Notes: generated from the letters alone by a model not told the origin. Positions 1-5,407 are shown, counted from the first letter of the stretch. The stretch is 5,507 nucleotides of DNA from Bacillota bacterium (GCA_003242195.1 QGUQ01000137.1:1-5507), one strand, 5' to 3'. Program-made: numbers and translations.

Positions 1-104
1 CCGCTGCTGGTCCCGCCCAACCGATGGGTGGGGGCGAGGGTGGGAGCCCCGACGTGCCCCTTGTGGATCCCGACCTTGTGGAAGGGGAGGGGGATGGGCC
101 GTGA
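1..104 (+). CDS. C-terminal end of an upstream gene (partial; possibly cpaB/rcpC)
   Basis: The frame read from base 3 is open from the window edge to a TGA at 102-104 and gives 33 residues. It ends in a Gly/Asp/Glu-rich acidic tail (PDVPLVDPDLVEGEGDGP). The stop overlaps the next start as GTGA (101-104), the same junction type used elsewhere in this operon, which supports it as a real gene end. No domain is visible in so short a piece. In many Tad loci the gene just before tadZ encodes CpaB/RcpC, a SAF-domain pilus assembly protein, so that is the best positional guess. The identity is inference only; the coding call rests on the overlap and the open frame. Confidence 0.55.
   Translation, partial: AAGPAQPMGGGEGGSPDVPLVDPDLVEGEGDGP
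84..93 (+). promoter_or_regulatory. Ribosome binding site for tadZ
   Basis: The purine run GGGGAGGGGG contains GGAGG at 86-90. This lies 10 nt before GTG 101 and 13 nt before ATG 104, so it slightly favours the GTG. It sits inside the last codons of the upstream gene, consistent with coupled translation. Confidence 0.5.
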
Positions 105-1606
105 TGCCTCGGGCGGTGCGCTGGTTCGGGGTCGGCCTGCGCCCCCGGACGCTGGAGCACCTGGTCCGGCTGCCCGGTTGGATTCCCATGGGATTCGCCC
201 CGGACGTACCGGCGGCGCCGCCCCGGGATCCGGTGGACCTCTGGTTGCTGGAGGGCACCGACCTGCGGGAGACGCTCCGTCGTGGCAAGGCTTTGCAGCC
301 CTTGCTCGGCGGGGGACGGCTCTGCGTCCTGATCCCGCCCGGTGCCGCGGCGGAAGTTTGGCGGGCCGCCGTGGAGGCGGTCATCGGAGGTCCCCCGGAG
401 GTTCGGGCCGTCGACTCGCCGGAGGAACTAGCAGGTCCGGGGGCGGATGCCCCGGAGGCCCCCGAGGAACGGACAGCGGTATCCTCTGACGGCGCGGTTC
501 CTCCCACCCGCCTGTCGGCCCGCGGGACATCCCGCGATGAGGCGGCGGACCCCGAGAGCCTTTTCCTGTTACGCGCGCCGGCGCCGCCACCGGCCGCCCA
601 GGGGAGCGATACACCTGCGGGTACGCCCGGGAGCGGCCGGACCGACGTGCAGGTGCGGCAGGTGCACCCGCCACGCTGGCCGGGGGCGCCGCTGGCCGGC
701 CAGGATGACGCGGCCCGGCTGGCGGGGCCGGTAGCGACTGCCGCGGGTGCTGTGGTGGCGGTGGTGGGGCCGAAGGGTGGCGTCGGCCGCACGTGGTTGA
801 GTTGCGAACTGGCAGCAGCGCTCGCAGCCGCCGGGGAGCGGGTGGCCCTGGTCGATGCCGATTGGGTGGGAGGCGACGCCGCCGTTCACCTGGACCTGAC
901 GGGCGGTCCCACCATCCTCGACCTGCAGCCCCTGGTGGACGGACCGCAGGAAGACTGGGAGGAACAGTGGTTGGTCCATCCCCGGACCGGCCTGCGGCTT
1001 CTCGCGGCGCCGCCGCGTCCCGAGCTGGCCGCTCTCATCGAGCCGGGGTTGCTGGCACCGGTCCTGTCCCGGGCAAGGCACCACTTCCACCTGGTCCTGG
1101 TGGACTGCCCCGCCGACGACCGGCCGATCTCCGGCCAGGTGGCGGACACGAGCGACCCGCCGGGCGGGCCCTGGCGGGACGCGGACCGCCTGCTGCTGGT
1201 GACCACGCCGGCACCGACGTCGCTCCGCCAGGCCAGGGCCTGGCTGGAACGGCGGCCCCTTCCCGCAGGCCGGTGGAGGGACGGAGGGGCCCCGCAGGTC
1301 GATGTCGTTGTCAACTGCTGGGATCCGGCCGGCCCCGAACGGCGCGCCCTGGAGGACTACCTCGGTCACCCCGTTTGCGCGTGGTTGCCCGAGGACGCCG
1401 GTGCGGTAGAGTCGGCGATCGCCTCGGGCGTGCCCCTGGTCCTGACGGACCCGTCCCATCCCCTGGCGGTGGCCGTGCGGGAACTGGCGGGGCGACTCCT
1501 TGGTCGGGAATTGCCCGGCCCCGGTGGAGCAGCCGGCGGATTCTGGCGCGGACTGGCGCAGCGGATGCGGCGGAGGCGGGCGGCCGCCGCACCGCCCGGG
1601 AGGTGA
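101..1606 (+). CDS. tadZ: TadZ/CpaE-like pilus assembly ATPase, MinD/ParA superfamily, with variant P-loop
   Basis: This 501-residue protein is the probable TadZ/CpaE, a cytoplasmic, membrane-associated ATPase thought to place the Tad pilus machine in the cell. Residues 1-110 look like a degenerate receiver fold (strands near DLWLLEG 46-52 and RLCVLIPPG 73-81). Residues 112-212 are a Pro/Ala/Gly/Arg-rich linker. The MinD-like domain starts near 215: deviant Walker A GPKGGVGRT (223-231), LVDAD (250-254) with the switch-I-type Asp, and LVDCP (333-337) as the switch II/Walker B-like strand. The C-terminus is strongly basic (RMRRRR). The signature lysine K225 is kept, but the P-loop lysine is Arg230. 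TadZ proteins are known for variant Walker A motifs, so this may bind ATP with little hydrolysis. GTG 101 overlaps the upstream stop by 4 nt; ATG 104 is the next codon and an equally possible start. MinD or ParA proper is unlikely given the N-terminal domain and the tad neighbours. Confidence 0.88.
   Translation: MMPRAVRWFGVGLRPRTLEHLVRLPGWIPMGFAPDVPAAPPRDPVDLWLLEGTDLRETLRRGKALQPLLGGGRLCVLIPPGAAAEVWRAAVEAVIGGPPEVRAVDSPEELAGPGADAPEAPEERTAVSSDGAVPPTRLSARGTSRDEAADPESLFLLRAPAPPPAAQGSDTPAGTPGSGRTDVQVRQVHPPRWPGAPLAGQDDAARLAGPVATAAGAVVAVVGPKGGVGRTWLSCELAAALAAAGERVALVDADWVGGDAAVHLDLTGGPTILDLQPLVDGPQEDWEEQWLVHPRTGLRLLAAPPRPELAALIEPGLLAPVLSRARHHFHLVLVDCPADDRPISGQVADTSDPPGGPWRDADRLLLVTTPAPTSLRQARAWLERRPLPAGRWRDGGAPQVDVVVNCWDPAGPERRALEDYLGHPVCAWLPEDAGAVESAIASGVPLVLTDPSHPLAVAVRELAGRLLGRELPGPGGAAGGFWRGLAQRMRRRRAAAAPPGR
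1598..1606 (+). promoter_or_regulatory. Ribosome binding site for cpaF
   Basis: GGGAGGTGA is a strong anti-Shine-Dalgarno match that also contains the tadZ stop codon (TGA 1604-1606). It lies 6 nt before GTG 1613, which fixes that GTG as the start. An ATG at 1611 is out of frame with the cpaF reading frame. Confidence 0.75.
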
Positions 1607-1612
1607 CCGGAT

Positions 1613-2851
1613 GTGGCCTCTGAAGGAAGCGGCGGGTCCTTCTCCGACCAGGCCTTCCGGGACCTGGTGGAACGGGTGCGTGGGCGCGTCCTGCGGGAGC
1701 GGCCGCAGCTGCTCTTCGAGACACCCGGCCCTGACCTGCGGCGCCGGCTGGAGGCCTTCGTGGCCCAGGTCATCGCCCGGGAGGACATGGCCGGCCCCCG
1801 TTCCTCCCACCAGGAACTGGTACGGGCGACATGCGCCGAGATGATCGGCTTGGGACCCATCGACAGCCTCCTCGAGGACGAGGAGGTGACGGAGATCATG
1901 GTGAACGGTCCCGAGCAGATCTTTGTGGAACGGGCGGGGAGGATCGAACCCTACCCTGCCCGGTTCTGGAACGAAGAACATCTGCTCGAGACGGTCAACC
2001 GCATCGTCGCCCCCCTAGGCCGGCGGGTCGACCCGGCACAGCCCTTCGTGGACGCGCGGTTGCCCTCGGGCGACCGCGTGCACGCCATCGTGCCGCCCCT
2101 GGCTCCCGACGGGCCCGTGCTGACCATACGCCGCTTCCGGCGGCACCGCCCCGACATGGAAGAGCTGGTGAGGCTGGGAACGCTGACGGCCGAAGCGGCC
2201 CGTTACCTGGTCGAGGCCGTCCGCTGCCGCCGCAACGTGCTGGTCTGCGGCGCCACGAGCTCCGGCAAGACCAGCACCCTCATCGCCCTCTTGCGGGCGG
2301 CCACGACGCCGGAGGAGCGGATCATCACTCTGGAAGAGGCTATCGAGATCCACCTGGGACCGGGCCGCCACCTGATTCGCCTCGAGGCGAGGCCCCCCGG
2401 TGCGGATGGTCGCGGTGCCGTGCCTCTGCGCACCCTGCTCCGCAATGCCCTGCGAATGCGGCCCGACCGCCTGGTGGTCGGGGAGGTGCGGGGAGAGGAG
2501 GCCTTCGACCTGATGCAAGCCCTCAATACCGGCCATAGCGGTTCGATCTGTACGATCCACGCCAACGGTCCCCTGGATGCCCTACGCCGCCTGGAACAGC
2601 TGGTCCTCATGGCGGGAGAGGGGGTGCCCGCCACCTTTGTCCGGGAACAGGTGTACCGGGCCATCCACGTCCTGGTCCACCAGGTACGCCTGCCCGATGG
2701 CCGTCGCGTCGTGAGGGAGATCGTGGAGGTGGATGCGGACCACCGACGGCTACGACCGGTCCCGGGCTGCGCGCCCCCGGCGGGAGCGGCGCCTGCCGGC
2801 CGCAGGCCGCCGGCAGGGGAAGCCAGAGCCGGGGAAGGGAGAGGGCGATGA
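1613..2851 (+). CDS. cpaF: TadA/CpaF pilus assembly secretion ATPase
   Basis: This 412-residue protein is the Tad-system member of the GspE/PilT-type secretion ATPases, a cytoplasmic hexamer that drives Flp pilus assembly through the TadB/TadC platform. The N-terminal domain (about 10-180) carries the CpaF-typical GLGPID and VTEIMVNGP stretches (79-84, 92-100). The motor domain has Walker A GATSSGKT (213-220, Lys219), an Asp-box-like LEEAIEI (240-246), an Arg-rich stretch RNALRMRPDR (277-286), Walker B LVVGEVRG (287-294, Glu291) and the His box TGHSGSICTIHANGP (306-320, His308 and His316). The Asp box has Glu242 where the family usually has Asp. After about residue 378 similarity to the family appears to stop and a Pro/Ala/Gly/Arg tail of some 34 residues follows, so the C-terminus looks replaced or shortened. 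The GTG start is set by GGGAGGTGA 6 nt upstream. The stop overlaps tadB by 4 nt (ATGA). Confidence 0.95.
   Translation: MASEGSGGSFSDQAFRDLVERVRGRVLRERPQLLFETPGPDLRRRLEAFVAQVIAREDMAGPRSSHQELVRATCAEMIGLGPIDSLLEDEEVTEIMVNGPEQIFVERAGRIEPYPARFWNEEHLLETVNRIVAPLGRRVDPAQPFVDARLPSGDRVHAIVPPLAPDGPVLTIRRFRRHRPDMEELVRLGTLTAEAARYLVEAVRCRRNVLVCGATSSGKTSTLIALLRAATTPEERIITLEEAIEIHLGPGRHLIRLEARPPGADGRGAVPLRTLLRNALRMRPDRLVVGEVRGEEAFDLMQALNTGHSGSICTIHANGPLDALRRLEQLVLMAGEGVPATFVREQVYRAIHVLVHQVRLPDGRRVVREIVEVDADHRRLRPVPGCAPPAGAAPAGRRPPAGEARAGEGRGR
2792..2817 (+). repeat. 9-bp inverted repeat in the 3' end of cpaF
   Basis: CCTGCCGGC (2792-2800) and GCCGGCAGG (2809-2817) are perfect inverted copies around an 8-nt loop, about 30 nt before the tadB start. 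A shorter alternative stem, GCCTGC (2791-2796) with GCAGGC (2802-2807) and a 5-nt loop, excludes it. The element lies in the low-complexity CpaF tail. In DNA this GC-rich a chance origin is quite possible; a role in mRNA folding or processing is inference. Confidence 0.5.
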
Positions 2852-3615
2852 TGGAGGGCATCGCCTTTGCCGCGGCCGTGACCGTTGCGACGTGGGTCCT
2901 GCTGTCTTGGGCTATGGCCCCTCGCCCCATATCCCGGCGCGGCAGTGGCGAAAGGGACGGAGCCCGGTTTGGCCTCCTGGCCGGCCGGTGGGGAGGGAAA
3001 CGGCGCGGGCCCGGCGGTGGCGGCGGGGTTGCGGGCATCGTATCCGGGCGCGCGACCGCCGCCCGGCTGGATGAAACGCTGGAGGCTCTGCTCCTGGCAG
3101 TGGTGGCGGGCCTGCAAGCGGGGCGCCCCCTGCGGCAGGCCTGGCTGACGGCCGCCCACGAGGTCGACGACGCGATCCTCGAACCGGGACGAACCGAGTT
3201 CATCGCCGGCCTCAATGCCGGCTGGTCCCTGGAAGACGCCCTGGGGAACTGGCACCGGCGCACCGGCAGCGTCGCCTTCCGGCGCTGCCAGACGGTCGCG
3301 GCCGCCCACCGCCGGGCGGGCGGCCACGTGAACCTCGCCATGCTGGCCATCCTCAAGGCCCTCCGGCAGGAACGGCTGGCGCGGGCCGAGATCCGTGCCC
3401 GGGCGGCGGAGGCCCAGCTGTCCGCCCGCCTCCTCGTCCTGGTCCCCTTGGCCATCGCGGCTTACGGCATCGCCGTGGATCCAGGTCTCATGGCTCCCCT
3501 GCTCAAGAGCGCCCTCGGGCGGGTCGGCCTACTCTATGCATGCCTGTCGTGGGTCGCCGGCCTCTGGCTGTTGCGCCGCCTGGTGGCCTCCGTGGAAGGG
3601 GGCGAGAGTGGATGA
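2848..3615 (+). CDS. tadB: TadB, type II secretion F-domain platform protein (short form)
   Basis: This 255-residue inner-membrane protein has a T2SSF (GspF-like) domain. TadB and TadC form the membrane platform on which the CpaF ATPase acts. One N-terminal membrane segment is clear (about 4-23), followed by a Gly/Arg-rich stretch (30-66). The cytoplasmic helical domain spans about 73-190 and shows the family pattern: LDETLEALLLAVVAGLQAGRP near 74-94, a GGH turn at 158-160, and an ALRQERLARAEIRARAAEAQLSA-type run near 171-193. Two C-terminal membrane segments lie at about 191-210 and 222-245. TadB proteins are usually around 300 residues with two further N-terminal membrane helices, which I cannot find here. 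ATG 2848 overlaps the cpaF stop (ATGA); ATG 2851 is an adjacent alternative. A purine-rich GGGGAAGGGAGAGGG lies at 2831-2845. Assignment to TadB rather than TadC rests mainly on gene order. Confidence 0.9.
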   Translation: MMEGIAFAAAVTVATWVLLSWAMAPRPISRRGSGERDGARFGLLAGRWGGKRRGPGGGGGVAGIVSGRATAARLDETLEALLLAVVAGLQAGRPLRQAWLTAAHEVDDAILEPGRTEFIAGLNAGWSLEDALGNWHRRTGSVAFRRCQTVAAAHRRAGGHVNLAMLAILKALRQERLARAEIRARAAEAQLSARLLVLVPLAIAAYGIAVDPGLMAPLLKSALGRVGLLYACLSWVAGLWLLRRLVASVEGGESG

Positions 3616-4508
3616 GTGCTTGGTTTTTCGCCGTTTCCGTGGCCGCGGCTTCCGGATGTGCGGCCCTCGGCCTCTCGGCCTGGCTGGCCGGTCGCTGGCA
3701 GGGACCGGCCCCCCTGACCCGGCTAGCGGAACGGGGTTTCTTTTCCGTGCGGGGGACCGGGGTACCGCGGTGGTTCCGGTTCGTGGCCTCGTGGCCGTGG
3801 CCGGTGGGGGACCGGCAGGAGGAGCGGGCGGCCCTCCTCCTGGCCCGGGCAGGACTGGACCGCTACTTGGAACCCCGTTTCGCACCGGACTGGGTGGCAC
3901 GCCTCCGCGGCCTGGCGGGCGCCGTGGGGGCCGCGATGCTGGGTGCTACCGCCCTCTACCTGGGAGTCCGCTTGACGTTACCGCTGTTTGCCGTCCTCGG
4001 ACTGGTGGTAGGTCGCCAGGCCGCCTGGTGGTTCCTGGAGAGGTACGGTGCCGCCCGCCAGGCGCGGGTGGTGGGCGGCCTGCCGGACTGGCTCGAGAAC
4101 ATCGCCCTGGCTGCCCGCGGCGGGCTCAGCCTGCGGCAGTGCCTGGAGGTAGCCAATGCCGTCGGTGACGGCGCCCTGGTGGAGGACACGCGGCAGGCCA
4201 TGGCGAGGGTGCGGGCGGGCCAACCGTTACGGGAGGCGCTGCTCGAACTGGCCCGCCGGTACACGGCTCCCGAACTGGGCGTCGCCGTGCGCTCGCTCAT
4301 CGAGGCCGAGCACCGGGGCATGCCCGTCGCCGAGACGGCGGAGGACCAGGTTCAGCTGTTGCGGGAGCTGGCCAACCGTCATCGCCAGCGGCGCATCGAC
4401 GCCTTACCTTTCTGGCTAAGCTTGATCACCATTTTGCTGCTGCTCCCACCCGTGTTCGTGGTCACCCTCCTGCCCAACGTGCTCACCTTCCTGCAAGTGT
4501 ACCGGTGA
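3612..4508 (+). CDS. tadC: TadC, type II secretion F-domain platform protein
   Basis: This 298-residue membrane protein is the second T2SSF-domain platform subunit, expected to pair with TadB. Hydrophobic segments lie at about 3-24, 100-119, 121-140 and 265-290. The cytoplasmic F domain lies at about 150-262, with LPDWLENIALAARGGLSL (157-174), RAGQPLREALLELARR (201-216) and a DQVQLLRELANRHRQRR-type run (245-261) before the last membrane helix (FWLSLITILLLLPPVFVV). The frame is open further upstream to an ATG at 3540, but those extra codons lie inside tadB and lack family character. ATG 3612 overlaps the tadB stop as ATGA and follows a purine-rich stretch (GGAAGGGGGCGAG, about 3595-3607), so it is preferred. 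Length and four-helix layout look normal for TadC. The stop is followed by an 87-nt gap before flp. Confidence 0.92.
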   Translation: MSAWFFAVSVAAASGCAALGLSAWLAGRWQGPAPLTRLAERGFFSVRGTGVPRWFRFVASWPWPVGDRQEERAALLLARAGLDRYLEPRFAPDWVARLRGLAGAVGAAMLGATALYLGVRLTLPLFAVLGLVVGRQAAWWFLERYGAARQARVVGGLPDWLENIALAARGGLSLRQCLEVANAVGDGALVEDTRQAMARVRAGQPLREALLELARRYTAPELGVAVRSLIEAEHRGMPVAETAEDQVQLLRELANRHRQRRIDALPFWLSLITILLLLPPVFVVTLLPNVLTFLQVYR

Positions 4509-4595
4509 CGGGGGAAGGCCAAGGGCAGGAGGCCGAACCGCATCGACGGACACGGCACGGGGGCAACAGCACCTGCCGGAAAGGAGGTGAGGCAA
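4509..4595 (+). other. 87-nt gap between tadC and flp; flp leader region
   Basis: This is the only sizeable gap between tadZ and tadE. I see no convincing -35/-10 pair and no T-tract terminator. It holds the flp ribosome binding site. A potential small stem pairs ACCT (4571-4574) with AGGT (4585-4588), extended inward by CC (4576-4577) with GG (4583-4584) around a GGAAA loop; it would cover the core of that site. An internal promoter here is plausible for a pilin gene but is not shown by the sequence. Confidence 0.45.
4581..4590 (+). promoter_or_regulatory. Very strong ribosome binding site for flp (first start)
   Basis: AAGGAGGTGA is a 10-nt perfect match to the usual anti-Shine-Dalgarno end of 16S rRNA and the strongest such site in the window. 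AGGAGG (4582-4587) is 8 nt from the in-frame GTG at 4596. A GTG at 4587 lies inside the site itself and therefore cannot be the start it serves. Confidence 0.8.
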
Positions 4596-4817
4596 GTGGT
4601 ATGGGCGACCGCGAAACTCTGGTGGACGGTGCACCACGCCCTGCGGAGGAGTGCGATGCGGGTACTGGGGGGCGAGCGGGGCGCGACCACGGCGGAGTAT
4701 GCACTCTTGTTGGCCCTCATCGTCATCGTGCTCATTGGCGCGCTGACGGAGCTCGGGGATGTCCTCAAGGACCGCCTGGGAGACATCACCGCGGAGCTGG
4801 AGACGGCGGGCAATTGA
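4596..4817 (+). CDS. flp: Flp-family type IVb major pilin precursor
   Basis: From GTG 4596 this is a 73-residue prepilin, the building block of the Flp pilus. A basic leader (residues 1-29, containing RR and ERG) ends in Gly29. A TadV-type prepilin peptidase should cut after it, leaving a 44-residue mature pilin that starts ATTAEYALLLALIVIVLIG. The Flp signature is clear: Glu at mature position +5, Tyr at +6, a single hydrophobic helix, and a short polar C-terminus (LGDVLKDRLGDITAELETAGN). The start is uncertain. GTG 4596 is served by AAGGAGGTGA, but ATG 4656 (Met21) has its own GGAGG 6 nt upstream and would give a 53-residue precursor with a 9-residue leader, a size common for Flp pilins. 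The stop overlaps the tadE-like start by 4 nt (TTGA), coupling the minor to the major pilin. Confidence 0.93.
   Translation: MVWATAKLWWTVHHALRRSAMRVLGGERGATTAEYALLLALIVIVLIGALTELGDVLKDRLGDITAELETAGN
4645..4651 (+). promoter_or_regulatory. Second, internal ribosome binding site within flp
   Basis: GGAGGAG lies inside the long flp leader. Its GGAGG (4645-4649) is 6 nt before the in-frame ATG at 4656. It would allow a shorter prepilin with leader MRVLGGERG before the same cleavage site. It may be the true start or an alternative one. Confidence 0.5.
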
Positions 4818-5263
4818 ACCCTGCTGTCTGGCGGCGTCGCTTTCCGCCTGCGGCAGCGGGGCTGAAGGCGGAGCGTGGGGCCGTCGCGGCCGAATTCGCC
4901 CTCGTGGTCGGGTTGCTGGTACTGCTGACCTTTACATTGTTCGAGCTGGCGGTGGTATTGAACCGGCAGGTGGTGCTCGTCCAGGCGGCCCGTGAGGGCG
5001 TGCGGCGGGCCGTGGTCGAGGGCGGGGACACCCGCGAGGTCCGCGAGGTCATCGCCGCCCAGCTGCGGGCCGGCGGGCTTGACCCGGATCGGGTCACCGT
5101 CAGCATCCGCCCCCGCAGCGCCGGTTACGGGGCAACTCTCTACGTGCGGCTGGACACGGAGTTGCGGCCCGTGACTCCTATGGCTCGCCGTCTCTGGGGG
5201 AACGGCTTCCACCTGCGGGCGGAGATGCAGGGGCGCAACGAGCGGATCCGTCCGGCGCCCTGA
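4814..5263 (+). CDS. tadE: TadE-like minor pseudopilin
   Basis: This 149-residue protein matches the TadE-like family of pseudopilins, which are processed like Flp and needed for pilus assembly. The leader (1-22) is basic and ends in ERG. Predicted cleavage after Gly22 leaves AVAAEFALVVGLLVLLTFTLFEL, with Glu at +5 and Phe at +6 followed by one membrane helix to about residue 49. The family's helix-end pattern follows: NRQVVLVQAAREGVRRAVVEG (50-70). The rest is a soluble domain with strand-like stretches (RVTVSIRP 93-100, ATLYVRLDTELRP 107-119) and no cysteines. TTG 4814 is chosen because it overlaps the flp stop as TTGA and gives a leader of normal length; GGAG at 4799-4802 is a weak, distant ribosome binding site, so coupling to flp translation is likely. 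CTG 4862 and GTG 4904 are worse. TadF is a less likely alternative. Confidence 0.88.
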   Translation: MNPAVWRRRFPPAAAGLKAERGAVAAEFALVVGLLVLLTFTLFELAVVLNRQVVLVQAAREGVRRAVVEGGDTREVREVIAAQLRAGGLDPDRVTVSIRPRSAGYGATLYVRLDTELRPVTPMARRLWGNGFHLRAEMQGRNERIRPAP

Positions 5264-5310
5264 TGGTGGGCCGGGGCCCGGACGCCCTACCGGGGCTTCC
5301 TACCGGGCGG

Positions 5311-5331
5311 GGTGGGAGGACCACTCCCGCC
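5311..5331 (+). repeat. 8-bp stem with 5-nt loop
   Basis: GGTGGGAG (5311-5318) pairs with CTCCCGCC (5324-5331) around the loop GACCA, with one G-U pair. Its last bases overlap the outer arm of the larger hairpin at 5330-5380, so the two compete slightly. Confidence 0.5.
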
Positions 5332-5380
5332 GCCGTGCCGGCCCCGCGCCGGGGATCCCGGCCGGGGACCGGCACGGCGG
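5330..5380 (+). repeat. Large GC hairpin: 12-bp perfect inverted repeat plus inner stem
   Basis: CCGCCGTGCCGG (5330-5341) is the exact reverse complement of CCGGCACGGCGG (5369-5380). Inside, CCCCG (5342-5346) pairs with CGGGG (5363-5367) after a single bulged A (5368), and a further GCCGG/CCGGC-type stem closes near GGATC. The whole 51-nt element would fold very stably. It is not followed by a T-tract, so I do not call it a terminator. Confidence 0.6.
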
Positions 5381-5400
5381 GCCCCCGGGCCCCGGGGGGG

Positions 5401-5407
5401 AGGAGGT
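5401..5407 (+). promoter_or_regulatory. Ribosome binding site for the downstream gene
   Basis: AGGAGGT, at the end of a longer G-rich run, lies 8 nt before GTG 5416. It is a strong match with good spacing and is the main support for calling a gene start there. Confidence 0.6.

Noticed and set aside
569..1981. Long minus-strand open frame of 470 codons opposite tadZ and cpaF.
   Set aside because: The product is Arg/Pro/Gly/His-rich with no recognisable domain, and the plus strand holds two clear families. Long antisense frames are expected at this GC content.
2203..3327. Long minus-strand open frame of 374 codons opposite cpaF and tadB.
   Set aside because: Low-complexity composition, no family character, and it is opposite conserved coding sequence.
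3540..3611. Upstream extension of tadC to an ATG at 3540.
   Set aside because: It would overlap tadB by about 75 nt and add a Gly/Arg/Pro-rich stretch without family character. ATG 3612 with the ATGA overlap and a membrane helix at once is far better.
4587..4595. GTG 4587 as the flp start.
   Set aside because: This codon is part of the AAGGAGGTGA ribosome binding site itself, so it cannot be the start that the site serves.
4505..4813. The tadE reading frame is open back through all of flp to a GTG at 4505 that overlaps the tadC stop as GTGA, which would make a 252-residue fusion-like protein.
   Set aside because: The extra 103 residues are Gly/Arg/His-rich with no hydrophobic pattern, there is no ribosome binding site before 4505, and the pilin-type leader needs a start near 4814. 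It looks like a shadow of flp in GC-rich DNA.
4379..5212. Minus-strand open frame of 277 codons opposite tadC, flp and tadE.
   Set aside because: It crosses three well-supported genes and shows no domain pattern; a shadow frame.
5330..5400. Intrinsic transcription terminator after tadE.
   Set aside because: The stem is strong, but it is followed by C and G runs rather than a T-tract, so a standard terminator is not supported.
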